From: a virus
Length of the DNA: 46,180 bases
IMG/VR virus record: IMGVR_UViG_3300043496_000061
Span: 1-46,180 of that record
Reading direction: 5' to 3' (one strand)
In this document: positions 37,709 to 44,804 of the stretch, one piece after another
Position numbering within the stretch: the first letter of the stretch is position 1
Layout: each line of letters opens with the position of its first letter
Program-made: the position numbers and the translations under genes
Notes under the pieces: model-generated
The model's input: only the letters and a program-made list of their open reading frames with translations
The model's database searches: none
What the model was told of the DNA's origin: nothing

Positions 37709-38124
37709 CAGAACGGCGGGGCAGTGTCGGCGCCGGCCCACGGGTCCTGCGATTCGGCCGGCGCGGACGAGCGGATCGCAGGCGCTACGCCGGGCTTGAC
37801 CACAAGTGCCACCTCGTACGCCTGGACCTCGAACACGGTGCGCTTGTTGCCGTCGCGGTCGTCGTAGTCACGCTGGCGAAGGGTGCCGGTCACGATGACC
37901 TTGGCGCCGCGGTGGACGTGCTCGGCCACTGCCTCGGCCTTCTCCTCCCAGATGTTGACGGTGAGGAAGCAGGACTCGGCGTTCTCCCACTTGCCGGTGG
38001 CCTCGTCCTTCTTGGACTTGTTGGCAGCGACCCGGAAGTTGGCGACCGCCTTGCCGCTCGGGGTGAACCGGAGCTCTACGTCGTCGACTACATTCCCGGT
38101 GATCTGGATGCTGGGCAGAGGCAT
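37708..38124 (-). CDS. ssb: Single-stranded DNA-binding protein
   Basis: This is a 138-residue OB-fold SSB: ITGNVVDDVELRFTPSGKAV, FRVAANKS, WEEKAEAVAEHVHRGAKVIV, TGTLRQRDYDDRDG, and an acidic C-terminal tip (WAGADTAPPF) that recruits partner proteins. It coats single-stranded phage DNA during replication and recombination. It is placed between the recombination genes and the deazaguanine genes, in the same coupled operon. Confidence 0.93.
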   Translation of the reverse strand: MPLPSIQITGNVVDDVELRFTPSGKAVANFRVAANKSKKDEATGKWENAESCFLTVNIWEEKAEAVAEHVHRGAKVIVTGTLRQRDYDDRDGNKRTVFEVQAYEVALVVKPGVAPAIRSSAPAESQDPWAGADTAPPF

Positions 38125-38125
38125 G

Positions 38126-38365
38126 TCAGGTGATCTCTCTATTCGTGGCGATGTGATCGGCTAAGAGTTGGTAGGCGTCGCGCTCTGCGATGCGGTCCGG
38201 AATGCCGCGCTCGCGCATCTTCAGCCAGAACGCTCGGGTCTCGTCGTCGGCGTTCTGCTCCCACCTGGTCCGCTCGTTGATGCGGGTCTGGAGGGTTCGG
38301 AGGATCTGCTCCTTGGCCACGTCATAGGCGGCGGCGACCAGTTCAGCGTTGGTCTTCTGGGTCAT
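38126..38365 (-). CDS. Hypothetical helical protein, 79 aa
   Basis: An acidic/basic helical protein (TNAELVAAAYDVAKEQILRT, RGIPDRIAERDAYQLLADHI). It is ATGA-coupled to the upstream gene and 1 bp from ssb. No family is recognised. Confidence 0.65.
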   Translation of the reverse strand: MTQKTNAELVAAAYDVAKEQILRTLQTRINERTRWEQNADDETRAFWLKMRERGIPDRIAERDAYQLLADHIATNREIT

Positions 38366-38502
38366 CCGAGGTCACCGTCCCCATCGCTGAGGGTGATCTC
38401 GTACGGGCGGTCGCGGGGTTCCTCCGGGTTCGGGAAGCATTTACGGCACTGGCCGAAGACGACCTCGTCTCCCTGATCCGAGCAGCCGCAACGCTTACTC
38501 AT
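38362..38502 (-). CDS. Small zinc-knuckle protein, 46 aa
   Basis: ATG 38502 lies inside the upstream gene (8-bp overlap). C-x-C...C-x2-C (CGCSDQGDEVVFGQCRKC) predicts one zinc knuckle, followed by an acidic tail (SDGDGDLG). Unassigned. Confidence 0.6.
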   Translation of the reverse strand: MSKRCGCSDQGDEVVFGQCRKCFPNPEEPRDRPYEITLSDGDGDLG

Positions 38503-38686
38503 GGGGCACCCCTCCGCAGTTCCTGCCGTCACAGGTCGGGATGGGCGCTGGGTCGTCGTCGGGGCGGATGGTGGGGTTGGCGCCATGGAGCGGGCAGTCC
38601 ACGTCGGGGCCGTCCGTATCCGGGCCGAGGTTGCAGATGCAGTACCGGTCTGCCGTCTCCTGGTCGTAGCCGTCGGCGCGCCTCAT
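38495..38686 (-). CDS. Small Cys-rich protein, 63 aa
   Basis: The sequence has RYCICNLGPDTDGPDVDCPL then HG, and CDGRNCGG near the end, i.e. at least five Cys in knuckle-like spacing. Such short 'YCICN...DCPLHG' proteins are widespread in actinophage early regions and unassigned. ATGA-coupled. Confidence 0.65.
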   Translation of the reverse strand: MRRADGYDQETADRYCICNLGPDTDGPDVDCPLHGANPTIRPDDDPAPIPTCDGRNCGGVPHE

Positions 38687-38949
38687 ACGAACTCACCCCG
38701 CGGCATGTCTTCGAGGGGTCCGCCGAACCTGGCGCGCTGGAGCATCCGTCGTACCGCCTGCGTAGCGTCCACATCCCCGGCGACACCCGCACGGGACAGG
38801 GCTTCGAACCCGAGCCGGTACAGGTCCGGCATCAGCGCCGCATCCGACCACTGGTGTTCACGGATCTCGCCGGCTATCGCCTCTACCTCGTCAGGGGTCA
38901 ACGGAGGCTGGTGGGTGATGGTTGGCAGGTCCCACGGGTCGGCGGTCAT
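38683..38949 (-). CDS. Hypothetical helical protein, 88 aa
   Basis: ATG 38949 overlaps the Sak4-like gene's stop. It is predicted entirely helical (PDEVEAIAGEIREHQWSD, ATQAVRRMLQRARFG). No family is recognised; it may be a partner of the ATPase. Confidence 0.6.
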   Translation of the reverse strand: MTADPWDLPTITHQPPLTPDEVEAIAGEIREHQWSDAALMPDLYRLGFEALSRAGVAGDVDATQAVRRMLQRARFGGPLEDMPRGEFV

Positions 38950-39839
38950 GCTGCGCTCGCCTTCTGCGCCTGCTCCAGCGCCATGTAGCGGGCCTTGATC
39001 AGGTCCACCAGGGCCATCGGCTGACCCTCGCCATTCGGGACTGCGGCGTGGTCGATGCCGAGCTTCCGGGCCGTCGCCGCATATCCGACGAGGTCGGCCA
39101 GTTCCACCGCGTCCGCCATTACCAGTTCGCGGATGTCCCGCGCGTCGAGGACGGATTCGCCTTGCTCGATCCAGCGGCGGATCGTCAGCCCCAGTTCGGC
39201 GTCCGGCTCCTTGATGACCGAGCGGGTCAAAGCAGGGATGCGGGACTTGGACACCGTGAGGGTGTTCTCGTGGTCCATGTCGCCCACCAGGTCGAACTCG
39301 TACTCGACCCCTTCGCGCTGCTCCGGCTTCAACCCCACCTTGCGGGGGACCTTCTTGCCGCGGTCGTTCTCCTCGATCACGTACTCCGTCTTCACCCGCA
39401 GTGTCGCGATCACGTGGCCGGGGTAGGAGATGAGGGCGTCGATCATGCGGCGCTCGTCCGGGCGGACCTCTTTCCAGCCGGAGAAGTTGTTGCCGTTCTT
39501 CGCGCGCCGGTCGACCTGCTCCAGCATCCCGTCGACACCCATCCAATAGTGCGACCACGAGTCGAGGATGAGGACGTCGAACCCTTCCTGCCCAGCCTCC
39601 GCGAGCAGGGCAGTGAGGGCGTCAGGGGCGAACGAGCTGGGGGCGACCTGCTGGAAGTCCCAGCCGTTCACCCCCGCGTACTTGGAGGCCGAGCCGCGTT
39701 CGGTGTCGATGACCGCGATCCGCTCGCCCAGCGCGTGCGCCAGGGTGAGGGCGGTCCAGGTCTTGCCGCTACCGGAGGGGCCGGCGAGGGCGATGCGCGC
39801 CTTCGTGGACGTCCTGGTGGCGGGGGTGAAGCTGCTCAT
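38946..39839 (-). CDS. Sak4/RecA-like phage recombination ATPase, 297 aa
   Basis: The Walker A GPSGSGKT (20-27), IAVIDTERGSASKYA (42-56) and Walker B FDVLILDSWSHYW (D93) place it in the RecA-like phage nucleotide-binding family (Sak4-type, PF13479). These anneal or pair single strands with SSB and support replication/repair. The C-terminal ~70 residues are acidic and helical. The gene is near ssb and rusA, forming a recombination set without an obvious exonuclease. ATG 39839 overlaps the upstream stop. Confidence 0.85.
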   Translation of the reverse strand: MSSFTPATRTSTKARIALAGPSGSGKTWTALTLAHALGERIAVIDTERGSASKYAGVNGWDFQQVAPSSFAPDALTALLAEAGQEGFDVLILDSWSHYWMGVDGMLEQVDRRAKNGNNFSGWKEVRPDERRMIDALISYPGHVIATLRVKTEYVIEENDRGKKVPRKVGLKPEQREGVEYEFDLVGDMDHENTLTVSKSRIPALTRSVIKEPDAELGLTIRRWIEQGESVLDARDIRELVMADAVELADLVGYAATARKLGIDHAAVPNGEGQPMALVDLIKARYMALEQAQKASAA

Positions 39840-40099
39840 GATGCGTCTCCGATGTAGGTAAGTTCGGCGTCCAGGAACGCGATGAAGCGAGCCGCCGGGT
39901 CAGCGCGGTGTCGTGGGCCGCTGCGGGGGACATGCTCTGCGTGCGGGTCGTGGACGTGAACCGCCACCTGGATGCCCTTGCGTTGGCGCCACACGATCTC
40001 CGGTGGGTCGGCCTCGAGGGCTTCGTCCATCCGGCGGCGGTACAGGTTCGCGGTGTTGCTCTCTGGCTCCTCATCGAGGGCGCGCGGTCCGGTCCTCAT
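39836..40099 (-). CDS. Hypothetical protein, 87 aa
   Basis: A charged protein (MRTGPRALDEEPESNTANLY then RRRMDEALEADPPEIVWRQR, HVHDPHAEHVPR) with helical ends. No family is recognised. ATGA-coupled at both ends. Confidence 0.6.
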   Translation of the reverse strand: MRTGPRALDEEPESNTANLYRRRMDEALEADPPEIVWRQRKGIQVAVHVHDPHAEHVPRSGPRHRADPAARFIAFLDAELTYIGDAS

Positions 40100-40368
40100 G
40101 CTGCGCTCGCGTCCTGCTCAGCGCGCCACTCGGTCTCATACTTGACGCGGCCACCGGGTGAGAGCCCGCCGAAGATGCCGAACCGCAGGCCACGGCTCAG
40201 GCCGTGCTCCTTGCGCATCGCGTAGTCCAGGCACTGGAGCCTCACGGTGCAGGCGGTCTCGCATATGAAGAGAGGCTCCTTGTTGCTGTCACCCTTCTCC
40301 GGGAACCAAAGGTCACAGTCGATCTCGCGGCACGCCGCAGACTCAGTCCACGTCTCGTAGTAGGTCAT
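40096..40368 (-). CDS. WhiB-like iron-sulphur transcription regulator, 90 aa
   Basis: WhiB-family proteins are restricted to Actinobacteria and their phages and bind a [4Fe-4S] cluster through four Cys. Here AAC13...C36-x3-C40-x5-C46 gives the set, followed by a GIFGGLSPGGR turn (the family's G[V/I]WGG) and a basic tail. C18 is an extra Cys. The spacing C-x3-C differs from the usual C-x2-C. Phage copies can alter host superinfection or septation control. ATG 40368 overlaps the RusA stop. Confidence 0.8.
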   Translation of the reverse strand: MTYYETWTESAACREIDCDLWFPEKGDSNKEPLFICETACTVRLQCLDYAMRKEHGLSRGLRFGIFGGLSPGGRVKYETEWRAEQDASAA

Positions 40369-40745
40369 GACGGCACCTCCGTGATGGTGAACTTCAGGTA
40401 GCAGGCGATGCCTGGGGTCTTGCGGCGCTCAGGGGAGGCGCGGTAGGTGGTGGCCTCGACGTACTTGTCGGAGTCGTCCAGCAGCAGGCCGGCGTCCACG
40501 AAGCCGTCAATCGCAGCCTTTGCCGTGGGGGCGAGGTTGGAGGCGTCTCGCCGGTGGTTGTCGGGCCATGTCACCTCGACGTCGATCGAGGCGCGCTTCA
40601 TCGGTGGATACCGGTGATGCTTGGCCATCACCCAGGCCATGTCGCGGATCACCTTGACGTGGCGGGCTTTCGGGGCCCAGTGCTTCTCCTTGTTCGCGCT
40701 GAGCACCACGTCGCGTCCGATCGCGAGGACGATCACGGCGGTCAT
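40365..40745 (-). CDS. rusA: RusA-like Holliday junction resolvase, 126 aa
   Basis: The RusA signature spans about 65-91: RRDASNLAPTAKAAIDGFVD (D67, N70, K76, D80) and LLLDDSDKYV (D90, D91). It cuts four-way DNA junctions that form during recombination and replication, so branched DNA can be packaged. ATG 40745 overlaps the upstream stop; it is coupled to the WhiB-like gene downstream. Confidence 0.9.
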   Translation of the reverse strand: MTAVIVLAIGRDVVLSANKEKHWAPKARHVKVIRDMAWVMAKHHRYPPMKRASIDVEVTWPDNHRRDASNLAPTAKAAIDGFVDAGLLLDDSDKYVEATTYRASPERRKTPGIACYLKFTITEVPS

Positions 40746-40933
40746 GACCCCACCTCCGCGATGAGCCCGGTGGAGCAGGCGGCCAGAACAATCGGCCAGA
40801 CGGCCCGGTAGCGGTACTGGCCGGGGTCGCGGCGGGGACGGACCAGGTAGCCGGTTTCGAGGGCAACCGTGTGCAGTTCGGTACAGGTGGCGCGCGCGAT
40901 CCTGTTCACTGCGTCAAGGTCGGGTTCACTCAC
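40742..40933 (-). CDS. Hypothetical protein, 63 aa
   Basis: A GTG start with SD AGAGGGAG. The product (SEPDLDAVNRIARATCTELH then TGYLVRPRRDPGQYRYRAVW) is short and ends in a mildly hydrophobic stretch (PIVLAACSTGLIA). No domain. It is the first gene after a non-coding gap holding a hairpin (40934-41037). Confidence 0.6.
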   Translation of the reverse strand: MSEPDLDAVNRIARATCTELHTVALETGYLVRPRRDPGQYRYRAVWPIVLAACSTGLIAEVGS

Positions 40934-40960
40934 GGGTTGCTCCCTCTTGGTGGCTTGTAG

Positions 40961-40983
40961 ACCCTGCTCCCCAGAAGCAGGGT
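40961..40983. terminator. Hairpin in the 104-bp gap between two early gene groups
   Basis: ACCCTGCT (40961-40968) pairs with AGCAGGGT (40976-40983) across a 7-nt loop; a second small inverted repeat TTGCC/GGCAA follows at 40997-41009. This gap separates the group from 41038 upward and the recombination group, so partial termination or mRNA processing is likely. Confidence 0.5.
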
Positions 40984-41037
40984 GGGCGGTTGTTAGTTGC
41001 CTAGGGCAATCACCAATCCCAGACTCGCTGCATGAGG

Positions 41038-41532
41038 TCACCCCCCTTCGACTCGGAGGTCGCGGACCCATTCGGTGCGGGCCTGCGAGTCCAGTTCGAG
41101 CCGCAGGAGCCGCAGGCGGGTCTGTACGGGGTCGGAGGCGAGCGCCTCGGGGGTGAGCCACCGCTGCGCCTGGTAGTCGAGCTTCGACTGCTTCCGCAGC
41201 CCCCAGTACCACCCGGCGTAAGGCGCGTCGGGCCATGCCTGGTCCACGGTCAGGTCGATGACCAGCCGGCCGTTGGTCTCCAGCCAGCAGTGGTCCTGCA
41301 GCGACTTCAGGTAGCCCTGGTGTACGTCGCCGACGCAGTACAGGGTGTCGAGGTCGTGGTCTTCCTTGAGGCGTTCCTGCAGCCAGGCTGAGGTGACACC
41401 GCACTGGCCTGCCGGGTCGCCGGGTGCGCCTTGGCGTCTGTGGGCGGTCGCAGCGGACCAGGCAGGTTCTACCTGCTTGCGGTAGGCGGCGAGGATGGGC
41501 AGCAGGTCGTCGAGGCTCATCTGTGCGCTCAT
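41038..41532 (-). CDS. YunG-like protein with Cys-His-Asp pattern, 164 aa
   Basis: The segments GQCGVTSAWLQ, HCWLETNG and VIDLTVDQ resemble the YunG family (GQCAVTAL...HYWN...DLT), which looks like a cysteine protease/transglutaminase fold with a Cys-His-Asp triad. The reaction is unknown. Start ATG 41532 overlaps the upstream stop (ATGA); upstream in-frame starts are less likely. Alternative: an unrelated protein with chance spacing. Confidence 0.55.
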   Translation of the reverse strand: MSAQMSLDDLLPILAAYRKQVEPAWSAATAHRRQGAPGDPAGQCGVTSAWLQERLKEDHDLDTLYCVGDVHQGYLKSLQDHCWLETNGRLVIDLTVDQAWPDAPYAGWYWGLRKQSKLDYQAQRWLTPEALASDPVQTRLRLLRLELDSQARTEWVRDLRVEGG

Positions 41533-41783
41533 GTGCGCACACACCCGTTCGCGTGGCCGTCAGCCATGCGGCAGTTGGCGACCTTGGTGCAGAACCGCTG
41601 CCCCACGTGGATGAGGCCAGCGGCAACGAGGGCGTCGGTGACGTGCCGCTCCCACTCGTTCTCCAGCCAGAGCGCGGAGCCGTAGGGACGCTCCGCCCAT
41701 CCGCACGCGCATGCGCCACCACTCGGCTGAGTGCGAGGCCTGTGCTTCGCCAGCACCCCGACTGTGCGGTCCCGGTTGCTCAT
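41529..41783 (-). CDS. Small zinc-binding-like protein, 84 aa
   Basis: ATG 41783; it overlaps its neighbours at both ends by 4 bp. It contains GGACACGWAERPYGSALWLE, then HVTDALVAAGLIHVGQRFCT and CRMADGHANGC, a pattern typical of small actinophage early proteins with Cys pairs and a helix-rich centre. Unassigned. Confidence 0.65.
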   Translation of the reverse strand: MSNRDRTVGVLAKHRPRTQPSGGACACGWAERPYGSALWLENEWERHVTDALVAAGLIHVGQRFCTKVANCRMADGHANGCVRT

Positions 41784-41980
41784 GCGTCCCACCTGTGGTC
41801 GATGCGGGTGTCGGGGTGGAGTTGCCGCAGTACCTCGTTCGGCTGGTCCACGAAGAGCCGCTGGCTGCGGGCACGGCACCGCTGCCACAACGCCACGAAC
41901 GGGGCAGCGACGACAGAGGCCAGCAGGAAGAAGGCGGCGAACTGCCAGGCGAACTGGATCGCGCGGAAGACGCCGTTCAT
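41780..41980 (-). CDS. Small membrane protein, 66 aa
   Basis: One membrane helix near the N-terminus (FAWQFAAFFLLASVVAAPFV) followed by a basic cytoplasmic domain (RCRARSQRLF...DHRWDA). ATG 41980 is ATGA-coupled. The function is unknown; early phage membrane proteins may block superinfection or alter host metabolism. Confidence 0.6.
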   Translation of the reverse strand: MNGVFRAIQFAWQFAAFFLLASVVAAPFVALWQRCRARSQRLFVDQPNEVLRQLHPDTRIDHRWDA

Positions 41981-42168
41981 GAGGTGGCCTCGGGGTACTC
42001 GATGCGCCATGTCGGGTGCCAGTTGCCGATGAACTTCTCGCCATCGATCCGGATCCGCAGGTGCGCGCCGTCGAAGCCGACGATGGTTCCTGGCTTGCCG
42101 TTGGCGACGATCCGCATCCCGCGCTTGGCCGGGACGCCGTAGTAGTTCCTGACGTACTCGGCCGTCAT
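41977..42168 (-). CDS. Small beta-rich protein, 63 aa
   Basis: The sequence YVRNYYGVPAKRGMRIVANG followed by GTIVGFDGAHLRIRIDG is a compact SH3/KOW-like beta pattern. I associate 'YYGVPAKRG' with a widespread, unassigned actinophage early family. ATGA-coupled at both ends. Confidence 0.7.
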   Translation of the reverse strand: MTAEYVRNYYGVPAKRGMRIVANGKPGTIVGFDGAHLRIRIDGEKFIGNWHPTWRIEYPEATS

Positions 42169-42374
42169 GAGGCCACCAACTCGACGGTGATCCGGAACGG
42201 TGCCGGCGGTACTACCGCACGCAACCGGTCACGCGCCTGCTCGAACTGCGCCTTCACCACGTCGGCGTCGACCGGGACCTCGGGGTCCTGGATGCGGCAC
42301 AACTCCTGCATCCGGTCGACGGCGGCGTCGAAGTCACCCGCGCGGAGCAGGTCCACCACGGTGAGGCTGGTCAC
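42165..42374 (-). CDS. Hypothetical helical protein, 69 aa
   Basis: A helical, acidic protein (TSLTVVDLLRAGDFDAAVDR, DADVVKAQFEQARDRLRAVV). Coupled by ATGA at both ends. No family is recognised. Confidence 0.6.
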   Translation of the reverse strand: MTSLTVVDLLRAGDFDAAVDRMQELCRIQDPEVPVDADVVKAQFEQARDRLRAVVPPAPFRITVELVAS

Positions 42375-42637
42375 TCCGGCGCCTCCGTCTCGACGACGAT
42401 CTCCAGTCGGTCGGCAGGAACCTCAACCACGGCAGGCTTCAGAGGCAACAGCGCCGACGACGGAACGCGGACCGTGAGCTTGACGACGACGGTTCCACCC
42501 TTCGGCGGGTCGGGCTGCTTCTGCGTGATGCGCGCAGCCTTCGCGCCGACTAGTTGCAGGTCGCCGTTCCCCGCGCGGTAGATGCCCCACTCGGGCTCGA
42601 CCTGAAGGAAGAAGGTGGCATCCTGGTAGTCGCTCAT
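42371..42637 (-). CDS. Hypothetical beta-rich protein, 88 aa
   Basis: A beta-strand-rich protein (FFLQVEPEWGIYRAGNGDLQ, KAARITQKQPDPPKGGTVVV, VPADRLEIVVETEAPE). No known motif. ATGA-coupled. Confidence 0.6.
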   Translation of the reverse strand: MSDYQDATFFLQVEPEWGIYRAGNGDLQLVGAKAARITQKQPDPPKGGTVVVKLTVRVPSSALLPLKPAVVEVPADRLEIVVETEAPE

Positions 42638-42771
42638 CGATCCGCCTCCGAACTGGCGGATGCCTCAGCAACCTTGAATCCACAGCACTCTGAGCAGGCG
42701 CGGTCTCCCGCCTGGCGCTCGTTCGTGCAGCCGTCGCAGTACCAAACTGCGGTCTTTCCTGCGTGCGTCAT
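42634..42771 (-). CDS. Small zinc-ribbon protein, 45 aa
   Basis: ATG 42771 overlaps the upstream stop. W-Y-C-D-G-C and C-S-E-C-C form a ribbon (C12, C15, C26, C29) with the Ala/Ser-rich C-terminus. Likely nucleic-acid or protein binding. Confidence 0.65.
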   Translation of the reverse strand: MTHAGKTAVWYCDGCTNERQAGDRACSECCGFKVAEASASSEADR

Positions 42772-43295
42772 CTGTCCTCCCGGTCGAAGGCCGTCAATCG
42801 GTCTTCCTTGTCGTTGGTAAGCGGGGAGTGCCACTGCAGCCAGAGGTTGCCGTCAGCACTGATCCAGCGGTGCTCGATCTCGCCGTTCACCTCGGCGTGG
42901 GTCGCGGCGTCGGTGGACCCGTCGAGCAGCGCGATCCAGAACCGCCAGGCGCGCTCGTGCGGGAATGTGAGGCGCAAGCGGTCCGGGTGGTCCGGGTGCG
43001 GGGCGCACGTCCGTACGCGCCATGAGGTCGCTGGCTCCAGCAGGAACGGCGTGACCCGCTTGTACGCGGTCACTAGGCGGGGTTCGAGGATCTCCAAGGT
43101 CGATGCGCCTCCGTGGGCGTGGAGTTGGGTGACATGCCTCAGGTCGGTGAGGACCGTGACGGTCGGGGTGTCGGAGTTCCAATGCATGGCGACCAGGCCA
43201 GACGGGAACTCGCAGATCGTTGCGATGTCGTCGCCCTCACCGCTGATACCCGAGAGGTCGCGGTGGCGATTGAGGCTGTAGAGGGTGACGGTCAT
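42768..43295 (-). CDS. Hypothetical protein, 175 aa
   Basis: A soluble mixed protein starting TVTLYSLNRHRDLSGISGEG, with strands and helices and several Trp (WRFWIALLDG, NLWLQWHS). No family is recognised. The start is ATG 43295 (or GTG 43298), overlapping the upstream stop. Confidence 0.6.
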   Translation of the reverse strand: MTVTLYSLNRHRDLSGISGEGDDIATICEFPSGLVAMHWNSDTPTVTVLTDLRHVTQLHAHGGASTLEILEPRLVTAYKRVTPFLLEPATSWRVRTCAPHPDHPDRLRLTFPHERAWRFWIALLDGSTDAATHAEVNGEIEHRWISADGNLWLQWHSPLTNDKEDRLTAFDREDR

Positions 43296-43504
43296 CACGC
43301 ACCCCCGCCCATGCCCGCGCTGGGGAACTTCTCCTCGATGTCCAGCAGGAGCCGCTGGTTGCCGGTCAGCCGGGCGTAGGTCTTCGCTGCTTCCACAGCC
43401 GCATCGCTGTGCGAGAGGTCGAGCACGAAGAAGTCGCAGTGATCGTGCTTCCGCTCCGGATCGGCCAGCCTCTGCACGAAGTACTTCTGGATCAGGCCGC
43501 TCAT
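43295..43504 (-). CDS. Hypothetical protein, 69 aa
   Basis: A helical protein (SGLIQKYFVQRLADPERKHD, FFVLDLSHSDAAVEAAKTYA, TGNQRLLLDIEEKF). No family is recognised. ATG 43504 overlaps the upstream stop (ATGA). Confidence 0.6.
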   Translation of the reverse strand: MSGLIQKYFVQRLADPERKHDHCDFFVLDLSHSDAAVEAAKTYARLTGNQRLLLDIEEKFPSAGMGGGA

Positions 43505-43812
43505 GACGGCATCTCCACCGTCACGGTGATGTGGCCCGTCTTCAGCACCCGGGTGGGGCCGCAGTTGCCGACGTGGCTCCAGATCCCGCTGTCCTGCGCC
43601 ACCACCGGGGGCAGCGCCCTGGTCCAGTCCCGGACCACTCCGGCGCCGCCGATGGTGACGATGTCCAGCCGGCCGGGGCGGACGTGCGCATCCACGGCAC
43701 GTAGCAGCGGGTGCAGGATCATCAACTGGTTCAGCTGGTAGACGCCATCGGCGAACAGCTTGGAGTGCTCGTGGTAGACGTTCGCGGAGTCGCCGCGCGG
43801 CAGGGTGCTCAT
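43501..43812 (-). CDS. Hypothetical protein, 103 aa
   Basis: A mixed protein (NVYHEHSKLFADGVYQLNQL then AHVRPGRLDIVTIGGAG). No motif is recognised. Start ATG 43812 (TGATG overlap with the preceding gene) or GTG 43815. Confidence 0.6.
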   Translation of the reverse strand: MSTLPRGDSANVYHEHSKLFADGVYQLNQLMILHPLLRAVDAHVRPGRLDIVTIGGAGVVRDWTRALPPVVAQDSGIWSHVGNCGPTRVLKTGHITVTVEMPS

Positions 43813-43940
43813 CACTTCTTGCCGCCGCTCTTCTTGCCGCGCTGCTTGGCGAGCTCGTCGTTCTTGCGGGCGTCCTTGACTTCCTTCTCGGACTTACCCC
43901 AGACCTCGTTGGCCTTCTTGAAGCTTCCGAAGATCCCCAC
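43812..43940 (-). CDS. Small basic helical protein, 42 aa
   Basis: The GTG at 43940 has GGGGAG 9 nt upstream. The product is Lys/Glu-rich and helical (FGSFKKANEVWGKSEKEVKD) with a very basic tail (KQRGKKSGGKK). An ATG at 43949 is too close to the SD. Bases 43941-44090 hold no confident gene. Confidence 0.55.
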   Translation of the reverse strand: MGIFGSFKKANEVWGKSEKEVKDARKNDELAKQRGKKSGGKK

Positions 43941-44090
43941 TGATAACATCTCCCCTTGTTCGTCGCCCTCGGTCCCTCTTTGCGGATAGGCCGGGGGCGT
44001 CGGCTTGTACTGCTTCTGGTTTCTGTGGAAGTTGGAGCCGGCGCGCCGCCGGGAGTCGGGGGGGAGACTCGACCGACGGCGCTCCGGGTA

Positions 44091-44396
44091 TTAGGCGGGC
44101 AGATACCCGTCCGAGGCGACCATCTGCTGAATGGCCTTCTTCACCTCGTCGAAGTCCAGCCCGTAGAACCACTCCTTGCCGCTCACCTCTACGGCGCGCT
44201 TCCTGCACCAGTTGATGAGGGTCTTCTCGTTCAGGGACGCGCCCATGTGGGGCTCGGAAATCCAGTGGCGCAGAACTTGAATCCGGAACACCGATGCGTG
44301 TGTGGCGAAGGCCTGCATCCGAAGTTCCGGGTTGGTGGAGTAGCCGACCTTGATGGTTCCCTGGTCGAACTCGACGACGTAGATGTGCGCGGTCAC
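44091..44396 (-). CDS. T5orf172/MUG113-like GIY-YIG-type nuclease, 101 aa
   Basis: IYVVEFDQGTIKVGYSTNPE then R26, and SLNEKTLI match the T5orf172 (MUG113) branch of GIY-YIG nucleases, with the strand-Y, K-V-G-Y and R/E catalytic positions. These are found in phages and bacteria, often of unknown target. It is an early gene near immunity; it may act in host DNA attack, homing or regulation. The GTG start overlaps the upstream stop (GTGA). Confidence 0.7.
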   Translation of the reverse strand: MTAHIYVVEFDQGTIKVGYSTNPELRMQAFATHASVFRIQVLRHWISEPHMGASLNEKTLINWCRKRAVEVSGKEWFYGLDFDEVKKAIQQMVASDGYLPA

Positions 44397-44539
44397 GATG
44401 CCTCGGCTTTCGGAGTCAGGTAGGGCGAGTGGAGAGCGACGAGCTGCTCGATCTCCGACCGCGTGAGCGGTGCATCGTCGGCTCCGTCTTCCCAGCCGGC
44501 AGCGAGGGCTTCATCCGCGGTGCGGCATAGTCGGTTCAT
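44393..44539 (-). CDS. Small helical protein, 48 aa
   Basis: ATG 44539, stop overlapping the nuclease start. The product (NRLCRTADEALAAGWEDGAD then LTRSEIEQLVALHSPYL) contains a helical segment. No family. Confidence 0.55.
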   Translation of the reverse strand: MNRLCRTADEALAAGWEDGADDAPLTRSEIEQLVALHSPYLTPKAEAS

Positions 44540-44658
44540 TTCGGCTTCCCCGTTCGGCCACCGGTGTTGCCACCCTTGGAGCCACCCTTGGGCGCCTTCG
44601 GGTTCTGCGGCTTACGTGGTGGCGGTTGGTTGTTTCGCCCGAAGTTGAAGACGCCCAT
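44536..44658 (-). CDS. Small basic Gly/Pro-rich protein, 40 aa
   Basis: A low-complexity basic sequence (MGVFNFGRNNQPPPRKPQNP then KAPKGGSKGGNTGG) with overlaps to both neighbours of 1-4 bp. It could bind nucleic acid non-specifically. Its reality rests on the overlapping arrangement. Confidence 0.5.
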   Translation of the reverse strand: MGVFNFGRNNQPPPRKPQNPKAPKGGSKGGNTGGRTGKPK

Positions 44659-44804
44659 CAGACGGCCCCCCGTCCCCAGGCCGTGCCCTTGCGACCGCGG
44701 CCGACATTGGCCTTCTGGCGGGCGAGCCGGGTCTTGCGGTGCATCCGGTGGCCTGCGTGCTTGCGGCGTGTGGTGCTGCGGGTCTGACCGCCATGTCGGG
44801 GCAT
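44658..44804 (-). CDS. Small very basic protein, 48 aa
   Basis: An Arg/Lys/His-rich sequence (PRHGGQTRSTTRRKHAGHRM then HRKTRLARQKANVGRGRK). ATG 44804 overlaps the excisionase stop (TGATG). It resembles small ribosomal- or nucleoid-type basic proteins; it could modulate the excision complex. Confidence 0.55.
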   Translation of the reverse strand: MPRHGGQTRSTTRRKHAGHRMHRKTRLARQKANVGRGRKGTAWGRGAV

